This document shows positions 16,661 to 26,953 of a stretch of DNA of 64,000 nucleotides, piece by piece; position 1 is the first letter of the stretch; each line of letters opens with the position of its first letter. The notes below the pieces were generated by a model that ran no database searches, was not told where the DNA came from, and worked only from the letters and a program-made list of their open reading frames with translations. The position numbers and the translations under genes were made by a program. The DNA is from Polynucleobacter sp. AP-Latsch-80-C2 (GTDB lineage Bacteria; Pseudomonadota; Gammaproteobacteria; Burkholderiales; Burkholderiaceae). The stretch is from NCBI RefSeq assembly GCF_018882185.1, contig NZ_JACVOY010000004.1:62001-126000 (forward strand), read 5' to 3'.

Positions 16661-17506
16661 TTAATGAGACCAGGCAATTAAGCCAGTGTATGCAGTGATG
16701 AGAACTATTAAGCCAAAGGCAATTCGGTACCAAGCAAATGGCACAAAATTGTGGTGGCCTACATAACGAATTAACCAGCGTACGCAGATAAAGGCAGAGA
16801 TAAAGGCGGCGATGAAACCCACCACAATTGCTAAGCTGTACGCCCCCGAGAAGGTTACTGGCGCCTTCCAAAGCTTGAGTAGTTCATAAGCAGTGGCTCC
16901 ACCGATCACGGGGATCGCCAAGAAAAAAGAGAACTCAGTCGCTACTACCCTCGGAATACCAAAGAGCATGCCCCCAATGATGGTGGCACCCGATCGTGAA
17001 GTGCCAGGGATCAGGGCAGCGCATTGCGCTAAACCTACTTTCAGCGCATCTAAAGTAGTGAGATCTTCAACAGAATGAATGGCTCTTTCTGAAGGACTTA
17101 AATGTAGCTGCCTACGCTCTGCCCAGAAAATGACCAAGGCTCCAACAATAAAAGCACTGGCTACGGGAATAGGAGCAAATAAAACTGCCTTAATGTGTTT
17201 ACTAAACAACAAGCCTAGGCCCATCGCTGGGATTGAAGCAATGATGAGGTTAAGCACAAAGCGACGAGACTGAGAGCTCGCCTTAAATGAGGAGGCTATG
17301 CTCCAGAGCTTATGCCGAAACTCCCAGCAAACTGCCAAAATAGCGCCGAACTGAATAATGACCTCAAAGGCTTTGCCTTGATCGTCATTGAAATTGAGCA
17401 AATCCCCGACCAAAATCAGATGCCCTGTGCTGGAGATCGGCAAAAACTCCGTTAAGCCCTCAACCACCCCCAGAATTACCGCTTTAGCCAACAAAATTAG
17501 ATCCAT
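16661..17506 (-). CDS. uppP: Undecaprenyl-diphosphatase (BacA/UppP)
   Basis: Dephosphorylates undecaprenyl diphosphate so that the lipid carrier can be reused for peptidoglycan and O-antigen synthesis; overproduction gives bacitracin resistance. The 281-residue polytopic protein has both signature regions: [18 protein letters not shown] near residues 14-31 and [10 protein letters not shown] near the middle (about 167-176). Six to eight membrane helices are apparent. It is divergent from the TolC-family gene. Confidence 0.96.
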   Translation of the reverse strand: MDLILLAKAVILGVVEGLTEFLPISSTGHLILVGDLLNFNDDQGKAFEVIIQFGAILAVCWEFRHKLWSIASSFKASSQSRRFVLNLIIASIPAMGLGLLFSKHIKAVLFAPIPVASAFIVGALVIFWAERRQLHLSPSERAIHSVEDLTTLDALKVGLAQCAALIPGTSRSGATIIGGMLFGIPRVVATEFSFFLAIPVIGGATAYELLKLWKAPVTFSGAYSLAIVVGFIAAFISAFICVRWLIRYVGHHNFVPFAWYRIAFGLIVLITAYTGLIAWSH

Positions 17507-17627
17507 GGGCTAAATTTTATAGGTATCCAGGCAAGTTTTAGACTATTTGGCAAAATACAGCAGAAATGAGCAATTTGAATAAATTAGCCTTAAACTGCAT
17601 GGCACATTAAAAAAGCATTTGAATTAC

Positions 17628-19250
17628 ATGACCCCAAGACGCCCCCATCCTTCTCAGATAAAAGCAATCAGCCTAATCCTGAGTCAGGCGCTCGGCCTCG
17701 GGCTTGGTTCTTCTGATGTTTGGGCACAGGCTGCAAATGGGGCTCCCCCTTCTTTGCCCACCCCCATTAGCGCTAAATCATTAACTGGCCTAGATCAACC
17801 ACCCCAATTTATTGCGCCGCCTAAATTAGCCTTACCGGATCAAGCGACGCCCTCGAATGTCAATGCTAATAGCTCAGCAAATATTGACAAGAGCCGTCTA
17901 AACGATTTAATTTCACTCTATCAAGAGGCTGCATTTAGCGACCCAGTTCTCAATGCCGCTCGTTTTAACTATGAAGCGAGCAAAGAACTCTATTGGCAAG
18001 GTCTGTCACTGCTGTTACCGCAGGCTAACGCTACGCCTGGTGGCACGCGTTACTACCAACACGGTCAAGGTACAACAACAGTAGCTCAAGGCCCGGGTAA
18101 CTCCCGCGTCTTTGACCAAAAGAACTACACCGTCACACTAACGCAACCGATATTTAATCTGACTGCTCTTGAAGCATTCAAGCAGGGAGATTTAAATACT
18201 AAGTTAGCCGACATGCGTTTTTATTTGGCACAGCAAGATTTAATTATTCGGGTATCACAAGCGTATTTCGATGCACTCACCAGTCAAGATAACGTTGAGC
18301 TCTATCGCAACAAAAAGAGCTTAATCAAACAGCAATTAGAAATTGCTCAAGCGAAGTTTGATGCTGGACTTGCCACCATTGTGGATGTCAATACAGCACA
18401 AGCTGCTCTTGATTTGGCGAACTCCCAAGAGATTGGAGCGCAAGCTGATCTCGTTGTGAAGCGAGGCGTATTAGAGCAGATCGTGGGCCGCCCTGTAGGC
18501 GCCCTCAAGCCACTCACTAAAGAAGCGAAGATTGATGGCGTCCTCAAAGATCCACGCTCTAAGAGCAAAGATGCTAAAGAAATTTCCATTGCTGACAGCG
18601 TTAATCCACAACTGCCCCCAGGCCAAACCTTAGATGACTGGATTAAGCAAGCGGAGACAGCAAACTTTAATGTTCTGGCGGGACAGCTCAGCGTCAATCT
18701 GGCTGAAAGTACTTATCGAGGTTCACAAGCCCTGAACTACCCTTCTATTAACTTAGTAGGTACTAGCGGCTTTAACACTTCTAACGGCACACCAAATAGC
18801 TATCAACCAAACAACTCGAATGTTTATAACAACACCATCTCGTTGCAGATGAATATTCCTTTGGTGTCTGGCGGTTACGCCAGTTCTGTGATTCGTCAGA
18901 ATGCTGCACTAGTAGATACTGCCAAGGCCAACTTTGATAACGCCAGAAGAACTGCAGCACAAAACACGCGCGCGGCATTTACCGGGTTCTACGGCGGCCT
19001 AGCGAGCGTCAAAGCCTTTGAAGCAGCAGAGCGCTCATCGAGCTCAGCTCTTGAATCTAGTAAGCTTGGATTTCAGGTGGGGACATTAATCAATATCGAT
19101 GTGCTCATTGCATTAGATACGTTGATCAATACGAGATCCCAGTTGCAACAGGCGCGCTACAACACCATCCTCAACGCAATTAAATTAAAGGCGCAAGCAG
19201 CTGCACTCTCTGATGAAGATTTAATTTCCATCAATACTTTGTTACGCTGA
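17628..19250 (+). CDS. TolC-family outer-membrane efflux/secretion channel
   Basis: Forms the trimeric outer-membrane duct of type I secretion or RND/ABC efflux systems. The product of about 540 residues has a signal peptide ending near SSDVWAQA (about residue 35), a proline-rich linker, then two helical repeats. Conserved spots include YQEAAFSDPVLNAARFNYEASKE, TLTQPIFNL, QAYFDALTSQDNVELYRNKK and KFDAGLATIVDVNTAQAALD. ATG at 17628 is preferred to an upstream TTG at 17619. No inner-membrane pump or adaptor is nearby, so it probably serves several partners. Convergent with waaC. Confidence 0.9.
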   Translation: MTPRRPHPSQIKAISLILSQALGLGLGSSDVWAQAANGAPPSLPTPISAKSLTGLDQPPQFIAPPKLALPDQATPSNVNANSSANIDKSRLNDLISLYQEAAFSDPVLNAARFNYEASKELYWQGLSLLLPQANATPGGTRYYQHGQGTTTVAQGPGNSRVFDQKNYTVTLTQPIFNLTALEAFKQGDLNTKLADMRFYLAQQDLIIRVSQAYFDALTSQDNVELYRNKKSLIKQQLEIAQAKFDAGLATIVDVNTAQAALDLANSQEIGAQADLVVKRGVLEQIVGRPVGALKPLTKEAKIDGVLKDPRSKSKDAKEISIADSVNPQLPPGQTLDDWIKQAETANFNVLAGQLSVNLAESTYRGSQALNYPSINLVGTSGFNTSNGTPNSYQPNNSNVYNNTISLQMNIPLVSGGYASSVIRQNAALVDTAKANFDNARRTAAQNTRAAFTGFYGGLASVKAFEAAERSSSSALESSKLGFQVGTLINIDVLIALDTLINTRSQLQQARYNTILNAIKLKAQAAALSDEDLISINTLLR

Positions 19251-19262
19251 GCAATTTAGTTA

Positions 19263-20300
19263 TTAAGTAGGTCTAGTCAGTAATTCCAGAGAGGCTTTGA
19301 TGACCTCTTCTGTGCTCGGCGGCGATTGAATATCGCCCACATTGCGGATGTGATGAGCCCAATACCCTTCTGTCTTCCATAGCGGTGAATCACAGTAGAT
19401 TTCTACGGTAGGCAAGCCAAGGACGGCAGCCAAATGGGTTAAGCCTGTATCGACGCCCACAGTCAGCGCTGCACCCGCAATCACCGAGAATGCCTCCTCA
19501 ATAGAGAATCCCGGAGGCACCAAGGCATTAGGAATCTGCTTAGCCAACTCCACACTTACAGCCCTCTCAGTGGCATTACCCCACGGCAAAACCACTTGAT
19601 ATCCGCGGCTCGCCAGTTCATTGCCCAAGGCAACCCAAGCCTCATTGGACCAACGCTTGGCTTCTCTCGCAGTCGAATGAAAAAAGAGTACATATGGTGT
19701 TATTAGCTCTGGGATCGCAGCCTTACTTAAATCCAATTGAATTTGGGATCCATAAAACTGGGGAGTATCAGCACGTTTGATGACAGGCCAATCGAATGCA
19801 GAGCACATCACTAAACGAGAGCGGTCCACCGCATGTGTATGAATCGGAACTTGTACTAAATGATTGTAAAAATTCTTTGCAATGGGCTCGTAACCTGAAA
19901 ACTCAGTAGCGTTTGCCAGGCCAGCCACAACTGCATTAGGGGTCTTTTTTGCTAAAGCACACACCAAAGCAGATTTCAATAAGCCTTGAGTCTCAATAAC
20001 CGTGTCGTAAGTGACTTCTTGCAGTTGTTTTTTGAAGGCAAAAAATTGTTGCCAAGTCTTGATCTCAAGAAGATGTTTTTTCCAGCGTCGCAGCCCAAAG
20101 GGAATGATGCGATCAATTCCTTTGAATCCATCCTTTGATAACAAAGGCTGGAGCAAGTGAACATAAGCCTCTTCGACCACCCAATCAATTTGCGCATTGG
20201 GCAATCTTGCACGCAGATCCCAAACCAGCGGGAGATTGTGCAAGACATCTCCCAAGGAGGAGAGTTTGACGATCAGGATTTTGGGCGATGCAGTGCTCAT
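19263..20300 (-). CDS. waaC: LPS heptosyltransferase I (GT9)
   Basis: Adds the first L-glycero-D-manno-heptose to Kdo2-lipid A at the inner face of the cytoplasmic membrane. The 345-residue GT-B protein starts KILIVKLSSLGDVLHNLP, the usual WaaC N-terminus (LGDV motif), and contains FFHSTAREAKRWSNEAW and GVDTGLTHLAAVLGLPTVEIY, the ADP-heptose binding end. It is the last gene of the reverse-strand rfb group, 55 bases after rfbC. Confidence 0.93.
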   Translation of the reverse strand: MSTASPKILIVKLSSLGDVLHNLPLVWDLRARLPNAQIDWVVEEAYVHLLQPLLSKDGFKGIDRIIPFGLRRWKKHLLEIKTWQQFFAFKKQLQEVTYDTVIETQGLLKSALVCALAKKTPNAVVAGLANATEFSGYEPIAKNFYNHLVQVPIHTHAVDRSRLVMCSAFDWPVIKRADTPQFYGSQIQLDLSKAAIPELITPYVLFFHSTAREAKRWSNEAWVALGNELASRGYQVVLPWGNATERAVSVELAKQIPNALVPPGFSIEEAFSVIAGAALTVGVDTGLTHLAAVLGLPTVEIYCDSPLWKTEGYWAHHIRNVGDIQSPPSTEEVIKASLELLTRPT

Positions 20301-20355
20301 GTGAGCATTATCTTATCTTTTAATAGTAGTGATTTAAAACGGAGTTAAAGCCGAA

Positions 20356-20925
20356 TTAAAACTTTGGAGCTACATCCCAAGCCAAGCCATTGAGATCCTT
20401 GGCATTCATATTGGGAGTGATTCCTGCCGGCAATGGCCATTGCACGCCCACGGTAGGATCATTCCAAACCAGACAGGCTTCGCTTTGCGGATGATAGTAG
20501 TCGGTGGTTTTATAGAGAAACTCTGCAGACTCTGATAAGACCAAAAAGCCATGGGCTAATCCTGCCGGAATCCACATCTGTTTATGATTCTGAGCGCTGA
20601 GCTCTACCCCCACCCATTTACCGTAGGACGGAGAAGACTTACGAATATCGACCGCCACATCGAATACGCTACCAGCAACTACGCGGACTAATTTACCTTG
20701 AGATTGCTCTAACTGGTAATGCAATCCACGCAAAGTCCATTGCTTAGAAAAAGAATGGTTATCTTGCACAAAGTCGACGGTCAGACCAGTGGCTTGCGCA
20801 AAATCTTGTGCATTAAAGGACTCCGTAAACCAACCGCGCTCATCACCAAAGACTTTTGGCTCAATGATTAAGACATCATGAATCGCCGTTGGTGTTACTT
20901 GGAGTTTTAAAGGAGCAGTAGTCAA
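20356..20925 (-). CDS. rfbC: dTDP-4-dehydrorhamnose 3,5-epimerase
   Basis: Third step of dTDP-L-rhamnose synthesis. The 189-residue cupin-fold protein has the family blocks RGWFTESFNAQDF, VQDNHSFSKQWTLRGLHYQ (catalytic His in the LRGLHYQ motif) and PAGLAHGFLVLSESAEFLYKTTDYY. The start is TTG at 20925, supported by AAGGGA 8-10 bases upstream and the lack of any ATG ahead of the conserved region. It lies 12 bases after rfbA. Confidence 0.95.
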   Translation of the reverse strand: MTTAPLKLQVTPTAIHDVLIIEPKVFGDERGWFTESFNAQDFAQATGLTVDFVQDNHSFSKQWTLRGLHYQLEQSQGKLVRVVAGSVFDVAVDIRKSSPSYGKWVGVELSAQNHKQMWIPAGLAHGFLVLSESAEFLYKTTDYYHPQSEACLVWNDPTVGVQWPLPAGITPNMNAKDLNGLAWDVAPKF

Positions 20926-20937
20926 ACGAAGCTTCCC

Positions 20938-21858
20938 TTATTTCTTAGGAGACAAAGAGATTGGCTGAGCTGAGGTATTGAGCTCATGCAAAATCTTATT
21001 GAGGTATTGACCATAGCTATTCTTGCTCAACTGCGCTGCTACCTTTTGCACTACTTCTGCACTAATCCAACCTTGTCGGTAGGCAATTTCTTCAGGGCAA
21101 GCAACCATCAGGCCCTGACGCTTTTGTAAGGTAGCAATAAATCCAGCGGCATCTAATAAAGAATCATGCGTACCAGTATCTAACCAGGCAAAACCACGAC
21201 CCATAATTTCGACATTGAGTTCATTTCTCTCCAGGTAAAAACGATTGACATCAGTAATCTCTAACTCGCCACGAGCACTCGGTTTAATCGCAGCAGCTAC
21301 ATCACAGACTTGATTGTCATAAAAGTACAAACCTGTTACCGCATAATTGCTTCGGGGTTTAGCAGGCTTTTCTTCAATCGAGAGGGCTTTGTAATTCTGA
21401 TCAAACTCCACTACGCCATAACGCTCTGGATCGGTCACGTGATAAGCAAAAACAGTAGCACCAGACGTTCTTTGGTTAGCGCTATCAAGCTGTCCCACGA
21501 GCTCGTGGCCATAAAAAATATTGTCTCCGAGCACCAATGCGCTGGGATCATTGCCCACAAAGTTCTTGCCCAAGGTGAAAGCTTGCGCCAAACCATCAGG
21601 AGAAGGCTGCACGCAGTATTGAATATTTAGACCCCACTGCGATCCATCACCCAAGAGCTCAGAAAAACGGGGGGTGTCATGCGGGGTCGAGATTAATAAG
21701 ATATCGCGAATACCAGCCAACATTAATGTTGTCAGCGGGTAATAGACCATGGGCTTGTCATAGACCGGCATCAATTGTTTTGAGACGGCTTGAGTTACTG
21801 GATACAAACGCGTTCCAGAGCCGCCAGCCAAAATAATGCCTTTACGATTGATTGCCAT
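20938..21858 (-). CDS. rfbA: Glucose-1-phosphate thymidylyltransferase
   Basis: First step of dTDP-rhamnose synthesis: joins dTTP and glucose 1-phosphate. The 306-residue protein has the nucleotidyltransferase signature [16 protein letters not shown] near residue 10, [16 protein letters not shown], the metal-binding region [12 protein letters not shown] and the sugar-binding [20 protein letters not shown]. Length is normal. Expected to be feedback-inhibited by dTDP-rhamnose, as in the family. Confidence 0.96.
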   Translation of the reverse strand: MAINRKGIILAGGSGTRLYPVTQAVSKQLMPVYDKPMVYYPLTTLMLAGIRDILLISTPHDTPRFSELLGDGSQWGLNIQYCVQPSPDGLAQAFTLGKNFVGNDPSALVLGDNIFYGHELVGQLDSANQRTSGATVFAYHVTDPERYGVVEFDQNYKALSIEEKPAKPRSNYAVTGLYFYDNQVCDVAAAIKPSARGELEITDVNRFYLERNELNVEIMGRGFAWLDTGTHDSLLDAAGFIATLQKRQGLMVACPEEIAYRQGWISAEVVQKVAAQLSKNSYGQYLNKILHELNTSAQPISLSPKK

Positions 21859-21871
21859 TTTTATCTACTTT

Positions 21872-22825
21872 TTATATCAGGCCATCTTTGGCCAATTGCT
21901 GAACATAAGCCCAAACATCATCGGACCAGGGTTTGTTCCATTGCTGCAATTTTGACACATCCCCAGTAGCCTTAATAGCCTGCCTGAGCTTGTCTGTCGC
22001 CATCCGTGAATTCATAGGCCTTGGGGCTGGTAAGGGGTACTCAACAGCCTTGATGGGCTTAATTGCGCCTGAAGCGCTCTTCAAAGAGATGCCAGCATCG
22101 CTTGCAGCCTCTACGGCCAAACAAGCCAGAGCATGCCAATTGCTTTCTCCCGGAGGGACTGCATGGTAAATACCTGAATCAAACTTTCTAAGCTCACCAC
22201 TTTGATTGAGAGCTAAATCTAAACTTAGCTTAGCCAGCCAATCAGCAGAAGTGGGTACACCGAGTTGATCTTGGATCACTTTAAGTTCATCGCGCTCTTT
22301 GGCTAAACGCAAAATGGTTCTGATGAAATTACTACCTGTACCATAGACCCAACTCGTGCGAAAGATAGCGTACTGACCTTGGGTCGTATTTGAAAAAGCT
22401 TTTTCAATTGCTTCTTCGCCTGTTGCTTTACTCTTGCCATAAGCGCCCAGCGGATTACGCGCATCATCTTCTGTGTAAAACCCCGCTTTACTACCATCAA
22501 AAACATAATCGGTTGAGTAATGCAGGAAAATTGCACCATGAGCAGCGGCATATTGCGCCATCGCCTCTGGCGCCCTGGCGTTGATCGCATTCGCTAATTC
22601 CACCTCGGTCTCAGCCTTATCTACTGCGGTATATGCCGCAGCATTGATGATGAGATCAGGTTTAGCTGCGCTCAATAGGGTTCTTACTTTTTCAACTTGT
22701 GAAAGATCGCAATCATCACGCCCCACATATTGAATCTGATGATCCTTAGAGAGGCTTGTACTGTCAATTAAGGTACGAAAGGCTTTACCTAATTGACCGT
22801 CTTTACCAAAGATGAGGATATTCAT
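21872..22825 (-). CDS. rfbD: dTDP-4-dehydrorhamnose reductase
   Basis: Last step of dTDP-L-rhamnose synthesis. The 317-residue SDR protein has NAD(P)-binding FGKDGQLGKAF at the N-terminus, the family block IINAAAYTAVDKAE, STDYVFDG, and the YxxxK site in NPLGAYGKSKATGE. RTSWVYGTGSNFIRTIL and a C-terminal PRPMNSRMATDKL complete the pattern. Positioned between rfbB and rfbA in the same transcriptional direction. Confidence 0.96.
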   Translation of the reverse strand: MNILIFGKDGQLGKAFRTLIDSTSLSKDHQIQYVGRDDCDLSQVEKVRTLLSAAKPDLIINAAAYTAVDKAETEVELANAINARAPEAMAQYAAAHGAIFLHYSTDYVFDGSKAGFYTEDDARNPLGAYGKSKATGEEAIEKAFSNTTQGQYAIFRTSWVYGTGSNFIRTILRLAKERDELKVIQDQLGVPTSADWLAKLSLDLALNQSGELRKFDSGIYHAVPPGESNWHALACLAVEAASDAGISLKSASGAIKPIKAVEYPLPAPRPMNSRMATDKLRQAIKATGDVSKLQQWNKPWSDDVWAYVQQLAKDGLI

Positions 22826-22851
22826 GCGGGATACTTTGGCGTATTGATAGC

Positions 22852-23910
22852 TTAGTTGTACTGCTTTTGCAGCCAGTCGCGGTAAGAGCCGCTAACCACA
22901 CCCTCAATCCACACTGGATTATCCAGGTACCACTGAATCGTTTTACGAATACCAGTATCAAAGGTTTCTGCTGGACGCCAACCTAAGTCACGCTCTACCT
23001 TACTCGCATCAATGGCATAGCGGCGATCGTGACCAGGGCGGTCTTTAACAAAAGTAATTTGCTCCGCGTACGATTTGCCATCCGCACGTGGCTTGAGCTC
23101 ATCCAAAATAGTGCAGATCGTTTTCACAACCTCCATATTGGCTTTTTCATTCCAGCCACCAATGTTGTAGGTCTCACCCAATTTACCTTTGGCCAACACT
23201 TCACGAATTGCCGAGCAATGATCGCCTACATAAAGCCAGTCACGAATTTGTTGTCCATCGCCATAAATCGGCAAGGGCTTGCTATTGAGCGCATTCAGAA
23301 TCACCAATGGAATCAACTTCTCCGGGAAGTGATAAGGACCATAGTTATTAGAACAATTGGTTGTCACTACAGGGAAACCGTAGGTATGGAACCAAGCGCG
23401 CACCAAGTGATCTGATGCTGCCTTAGAGGCAGAGTAAGGGCTATTGGGTTCGTATGGATTGGTTTCTGTAAATGCAGGGTCCGTCATCGACAAAGATCCA
23501 TAGACCTCATCCGTGGAAACATGATGAAAGCGAAAGCCTTCTTTTGCGGGGCCTTGGAGTCCATTCCAATATTCACGTGCGCACTCTAATAAATTAAAGG
23601 TTCCCACAATATTGGTTTGCACAAATTCTGCAGGTCCATGAATCGAGCGATCCACATGACTCTCTGCTGCAAAGTTCACGATCGCACGAGGCTGATGCTC
23701 TTTTAGTAATTTGGTGACGAGCTCTTTATCGCCAATATCACCATGAATAAAAACATGGCGAGAATCTTTTTTCAAAGAATCTAAAGTGGCGAGATTGCCC
23801 GCATAGGTCAACTTATCGAGATTGACGATACCTTCGGCATTTGGATTGGCAAGCCAGTCCAATACAAAATTGCCGCCAATAAAGCCTGCACCGCCAGTAA
23901 CTAAAATCAT
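22852..23910 (-). CDS. rfbB: dTDP-glucose 4,6-dehydratase
   Basis: Second step of dTDP-rhamnose synthesis, making dTDP-4-keto-6-deoxyglucose. The 352-residue SDR enzyme has [11 protein letters not shown] (NAD site), [29 protein letters not shown] with the catalytic Asp-Glu pair, and the YxxxK motif in [14 protein letters not shown]. The start codon overlaps the stop of the GT10 gene (TCATGA region at 23907-23910). rfbB-rfbD-rfbA-rfbC is a complete set. Confidence 0.97.
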   Translation of the reverse strand: MILVTGGAGFIGGNFVLDWLANPNAEGIVNLDKLTYAGNLATLDSLKKDSRHVFIHGDIGDKELVTKLLKEHQPRAIVNFAAESHVDRSIHGPAEFVQTNIVGTFNLLECAREYWNGLQGPAKEGFRFHHVSTDEVYGSLSMTDPAFTETNPYEPNSPYSASKAASDHLVRAWFHTYGFPVVTTNCSNNYGPYHFPEKLIPLVILNALNSKPLPIYGDGQQIRDWLYVGDHCSAIREVLAKGKLGETYNIGGWNEKANMEVVKTICTILDELKPRADGKSYAEQITFVKDRPGHDRRYAIDASKVERDLGWRPAETFDTGIRKTIQWYLDNPVWIEGVVSGSYRDWLQKQYN

Positions 23911-24983
23911 GATTGAAGTGGTCCTAAAATGGCATCCGCAAATGCCTCTGAGCTATACGGCCTAAATGCTGGGGAAGCCAAGAACTGCCTGCCTGCCTCT
24001 TGATAGGCAAGATAGTCCTGCTCCGTCATTTTACTAATGTATTGATACAAATCACGATAAGGATCTGCGCTACCTAAAAACTGGCGGAAATCAATGAAAC
24101 AGGCGCTGGGCACGATATTTTCAATATTCGGCTCGCCCCAGTAAACCGGCACACAACCCGCAAACAAAGAATCAAATAACTTCTCAGTGATATAGCCAGG
24201 GATATCTTTTGCATTTTCAAAACAAATACAAAAACGGGATTTAGCTAAGACCTCAAACTTATTTCTTGCAGAGCCCCTGTAACTCGAAAAGACAGCTTGC
24301 CCCAATAAAAATGGCAGGACCTTTTCCATGCGATAACGCCACTTACCAGATTTACCCAGACGCTTTTGTGGCACCAGCCAACCATTACCAAACAAAGCAA
24401 AATCTTTTGGCGCATGCGTTTCAAACCAACGAATCGCCTTGACTCGTTCAGAATACAACTCTCTAGCATCAGGCAAATTAGCATGACGATTGCTGCCAAT
24501 CAACACACAAAAGAGATCACGATTGGCAAACCCAGGGTTGACGATTTCGTTTGATGTAAATTGAGCAGGCAATACATTCGGATAAGCAATGGCAAATTTG
24601 GGAACTAAAGCTGTTTTTTGATTCAGCGCATTGGTTGAATTGGCATTCAATAAAGCCTGATCCCAAGTAAAGATGCCATCGAACTGATTGAGATATTGAG
24701 GATCGCCATTTACCGGAACGGTAAGCTCTGTTTCAAAACGAATCAGGTAATTCTTGCAATTCTTAATTGGGATTAATGGCACCGCCTCCAAATACAGAGT
24801 GAAATTCGGTGTAATGCCTTTTTGCTGGAGAACATCTATTGTGTGCAGCTCAACTCCCTGTTGGGCGGCTTTAGCCTGCAACACTCTGAAGGGCTCAAGG
24901 CAATCATCGCGATTTCGGAGGCTTTGAGGATTAAATAGATCATCTTGACCCTCCTCCCATCCGACAATCCCTCCAACTAACAT
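23907..24983 (-). CDS. Family 10 glycosyltransferase, putative alpha-1,3/4-fucosyltransferase
   Basis: This 358-residue protein has the C-terminal donor-binding block of GT10 fucosyltransferases: [20 protein letters not shown], then [20 protein letters not shown] and [11 protein letters not shown] (about residues 245-300). GT10 enzymes move L-fucose from GDP-fucose to GlcNAc or glucose. The N-terminal acceptor domain is divergent, and the C-terminal heptad repeats seen in Helicobacter FucT are absent. It is transcribed directly into rfbB with a 4-base overlap. GDP-fucose would come from gmd-fcl in the same locus. Linkage and acceptor are inferred. Confidence 0.82.
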   Translation of the reverse strand: MLVGGIVGWEEGQDDLFNPQSLRNRDDCLEPFRVLQAKAAQQGVELHTIDVLQQKGITPNFTLYLEAVPLIPIKNCKNYLIRFETELTVPVNGDPQYLNQFDGIFTWDQALLNANSTNALNQKTALVPKFAIAYPNVLPAQFTSNEIVNPGFANRDLFCVLIGSNRHANLPDARELYSERVKAIRWFETHAPKDFALFGNGWLVPQKRLGKSGKWRYRMEKVLPFLLGQAVFSSYRGSARNKFEVLAKSRFCICFENAKDIPGYITEKLFDSLFAGCVPVYWGEPNIENIVPSACFIDFRQFLGSADPYRDLYQYISKMTEQDYLAYQEAGRQFLASPAFRPYSSEAFADAILGPLQS

Positions 24984-25078
24984 AGCAGGCCGCTCACTTA
25001 AGGTTACGTTTCTGAAGCACCTACATGAATCAACGCCAAGGTAAGGGGCTTCATTGTTAATGGTCTAATTATAGGGTT

Positions 25079-25969
25079 ATGGCCATTTACTCATACCTCC
25101 AGGGCGGCCTAGGCAATCAAATGTTTCAATATGCGATTGCTAGAGCCCTATCAGAACATTATCAAAGCACCTTTTTGCTTGATCGTTCTTGGTTTGATGT
25201 ACCACAAGCCGAAACAACACCGCGCCCCTATCAGTTAGATCTACTCAATATTAGAGAAGGTGTCAGTAGTAAAGTCACCTTCCCTAAAAGACCGAATAAG
25301 CTCATACGGTCTTTACAAAAATGGCTACCTATTGGTCCTGTTATCTACTATCAACAAAATGCCTTTGGGTTTGACGAGCAACTCTTGCACTTACGGGCAA
25401 TGGCTCAGCGAGATCTATTTCTATTTGGCTATTGGCAAGCCTTCCCTTATGTAGAAGCAATTCGCCCTATTCTTCAAAGTGAATTTAAAACCAAAAGGCC
25501 TGCTGCCGAGCACTATCAGCCTTATCTCGAGCAAATTCGCTCTAGCGATTCAGTAATGCTCCATATACGCCGTGGGGATTATGTGAACTCCCCTTCAGCA
25601 GCCAAGTTTCATGGCGTTCTAGCGCTAAGTTATTACCAGCAGGCTATTGAAGCACTTTTACTCAATAAGCCCAATGCGCATTTCTTTATCTTTTCAGACG
25701 ATCTACCCTGGGCCAAAGAAGCTCTACCTCAAGATCTCAAGATCACCTTTGTAGAGAATTCCTCGCAAGCAGATGCTGCCGCCCAAGAGTTGCAACTCAT
25801 GTATGAGTGCAAGCATCACATCATTGCAAACAGCTCTTTGAGTTGGTGGGGTGCTTGGCTTAAGAAAGATTGCAGTGGTTTGGTGTTCGCGCCTAATCGC
25901 TGGATTAGCGATAGTAGTCTTGATCTATCTAATCTTCTGCCAGCCAGCTGGCAAAGACTTCCCGCCTAG
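25079..25969 (+). CDS. Family 11 glycosyltransferase, putative alpha-1,2-fucosyltransferase
   Basis: A 296-residue protein with the GT11 pattern: YLQGGLGNQMFQYAIARAL at residues 5-23, the GDP-fucose motif HIRRGDYV (about 162-169), FFIFSDDLPWAKEAL and HHIIANSSLSWWGAWL (about 259-274). GT11 enzymes typically add fucose alpha-1,2 to galactose, as in H-antigen. It is the only forward-strand gene between 19.3 and 29 kb in the locus, divergent from the GT10 gene with 95 bases between starts. The acceptor is unknown. Confidence 0.88.
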   Translation: MAIYSYLQGGLGNQMFQYAIARALSEHYQSTFLLDRSWFDVPQAETTPRPYQLDLLNIREGVSSKVTFPKRPNKLIRSLQKWLPIGPVIYYQQNAFGFDEQLLHLRAMAQRDLFLFGYWQAFPYVEAIRPILQSEFKTKRPAAEHYQPYLEQIRSSDSVMLHIRRGDYVNSPSAAKFHGVLALSYYQQAIEALLLNKPNAHFFIFSDDLPWAKEALPQDLKITFVENSSQADAAAQELQLMYECKHHIIANSSLSWWGAWLKKDCSGLVFAPNRWISDSSLDLSNLLPASWQRLPA

Positions 25970-25976
25970 AAAACTA

Positions 25977-26951
25977 TTAAGAACGTCCGATAACGCTGCC
26001 ATAGAAGGCAACGCAGATACGCTCTAAACGCGTAAGGGGAGTCCATAAGCCATTACCCCGAAATTGAAAGCGGGCATACAGCTCCATATTCGCCCCAATA
26101 GAGATATGGGGAATGCGTTCATTAATGAGCTTAATAAAAGTCACACCGTACTTTAGGCGCTCATAAAAAGGAAGTGGCCTGGGCAAACAAGTCTCGGGGA
26201 TGCCCAGCGTCTTTAAATAACTTGCCTGCGCATTTGAAAACACATTACGCGCAGCCTGAAGATGGTTCACGCTAGTTTGCGTAGAGTGCAAGCGATAAGT
26301 AATCAGCTTCTTTTTAATATTGGCAAAACGGTACCCAGCCAAAGCAATCTCAGTCCATAAGCAATAGTCTTCCGCATGCATATATGAAGCTTTGTAAGGA
26401 AATTGCTTAAATATCTCAAGCTTACCCATTATCGCTGGATTGCATACTGGACTACATACGCTGAGCAATGCCTGAATATCGGCATTGGAGTGGCGTTGCT
26501 TAGAACTCTTGCGCTCACCAGTCACCTGATTCAAAGTGAAATGGTCAGCACCACATAAATCTGCGAAGTTGTTTTCTAAAAAATCTACTTGAAGCGCAAG
26601 TCTTTCAGGAAAGGCACGGTCATCAGCATCCAAGAGCGCAAGGTACTTGCCTTTGGCCATGCCAGCAATGAGATTGCGGGTAGTAATCAAACCCCGGTTC
26701 TGATCGGAGTACACCTTAATAATGCGTTTATCGGTAAATTGATCAATGATCTTGCGTGTTCGATCGCTAGAGCCATCATCCACAATGATCAACTCAAAAT
26801 TCGTATAGGTTTGGGCTAATACACTTTCGATTGCTTCGGTAATATAGCGCTCAGAATTAAACACCGGCATGGAGACGCTGACCAAAGGTAGGTCACTCTT
26901 ATCGCCCTTAGATACTTTTGCAATTTCTGCGGTATTAGCAATGTCATTCAT
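25977..26951 (-). CDS. Family 2 glycosyltransferase
   Basis: A GT-A inverting transferase of 324 residues. The N-terminal domain has VSVSMPVFNSERYITEAIES, the nucleotide-binding VDDGSSDRT and the metal-binding DADD in YLALLDADDRAFPERL. It ends seven bases from the GT11 stop (convergent) and starts two bases after the DUF6492 gene. Donor sugar cannot be read from sequence; in this context it adds a sugar to a lipid-linked surface-glycan intermediate. Confidence 0.85.
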   Translation of the reverse strand: MNDIANTAEIAKVSKGDKSDLPLVSVSMPVFNSERYITEAIESVLAQTYTNFELIIVDDGSSDRTRKIIDQFTDKRIIKVYSDQNRGLITTRNLIAGMAKGKYLALLDADDRAFPERLALQVDFLENNFADLCGADHFTLNQVTGERKSSKQRHSNADIQALLSVCSPVCNPAIMGKLEIFKQFPYKASYMHAEDYCLWTEIALAGYRFANIKKKLITYRLHSTQTSVNHLQAARNVFSNAQASYLKTLGIPETCLPRPLPFYERLKYGVTFIKLINERIPHISIGANMELYARFQFRGNGLWTPLTRLERICVAFYGSVIGRS

Positions 26952-26953
26952 AT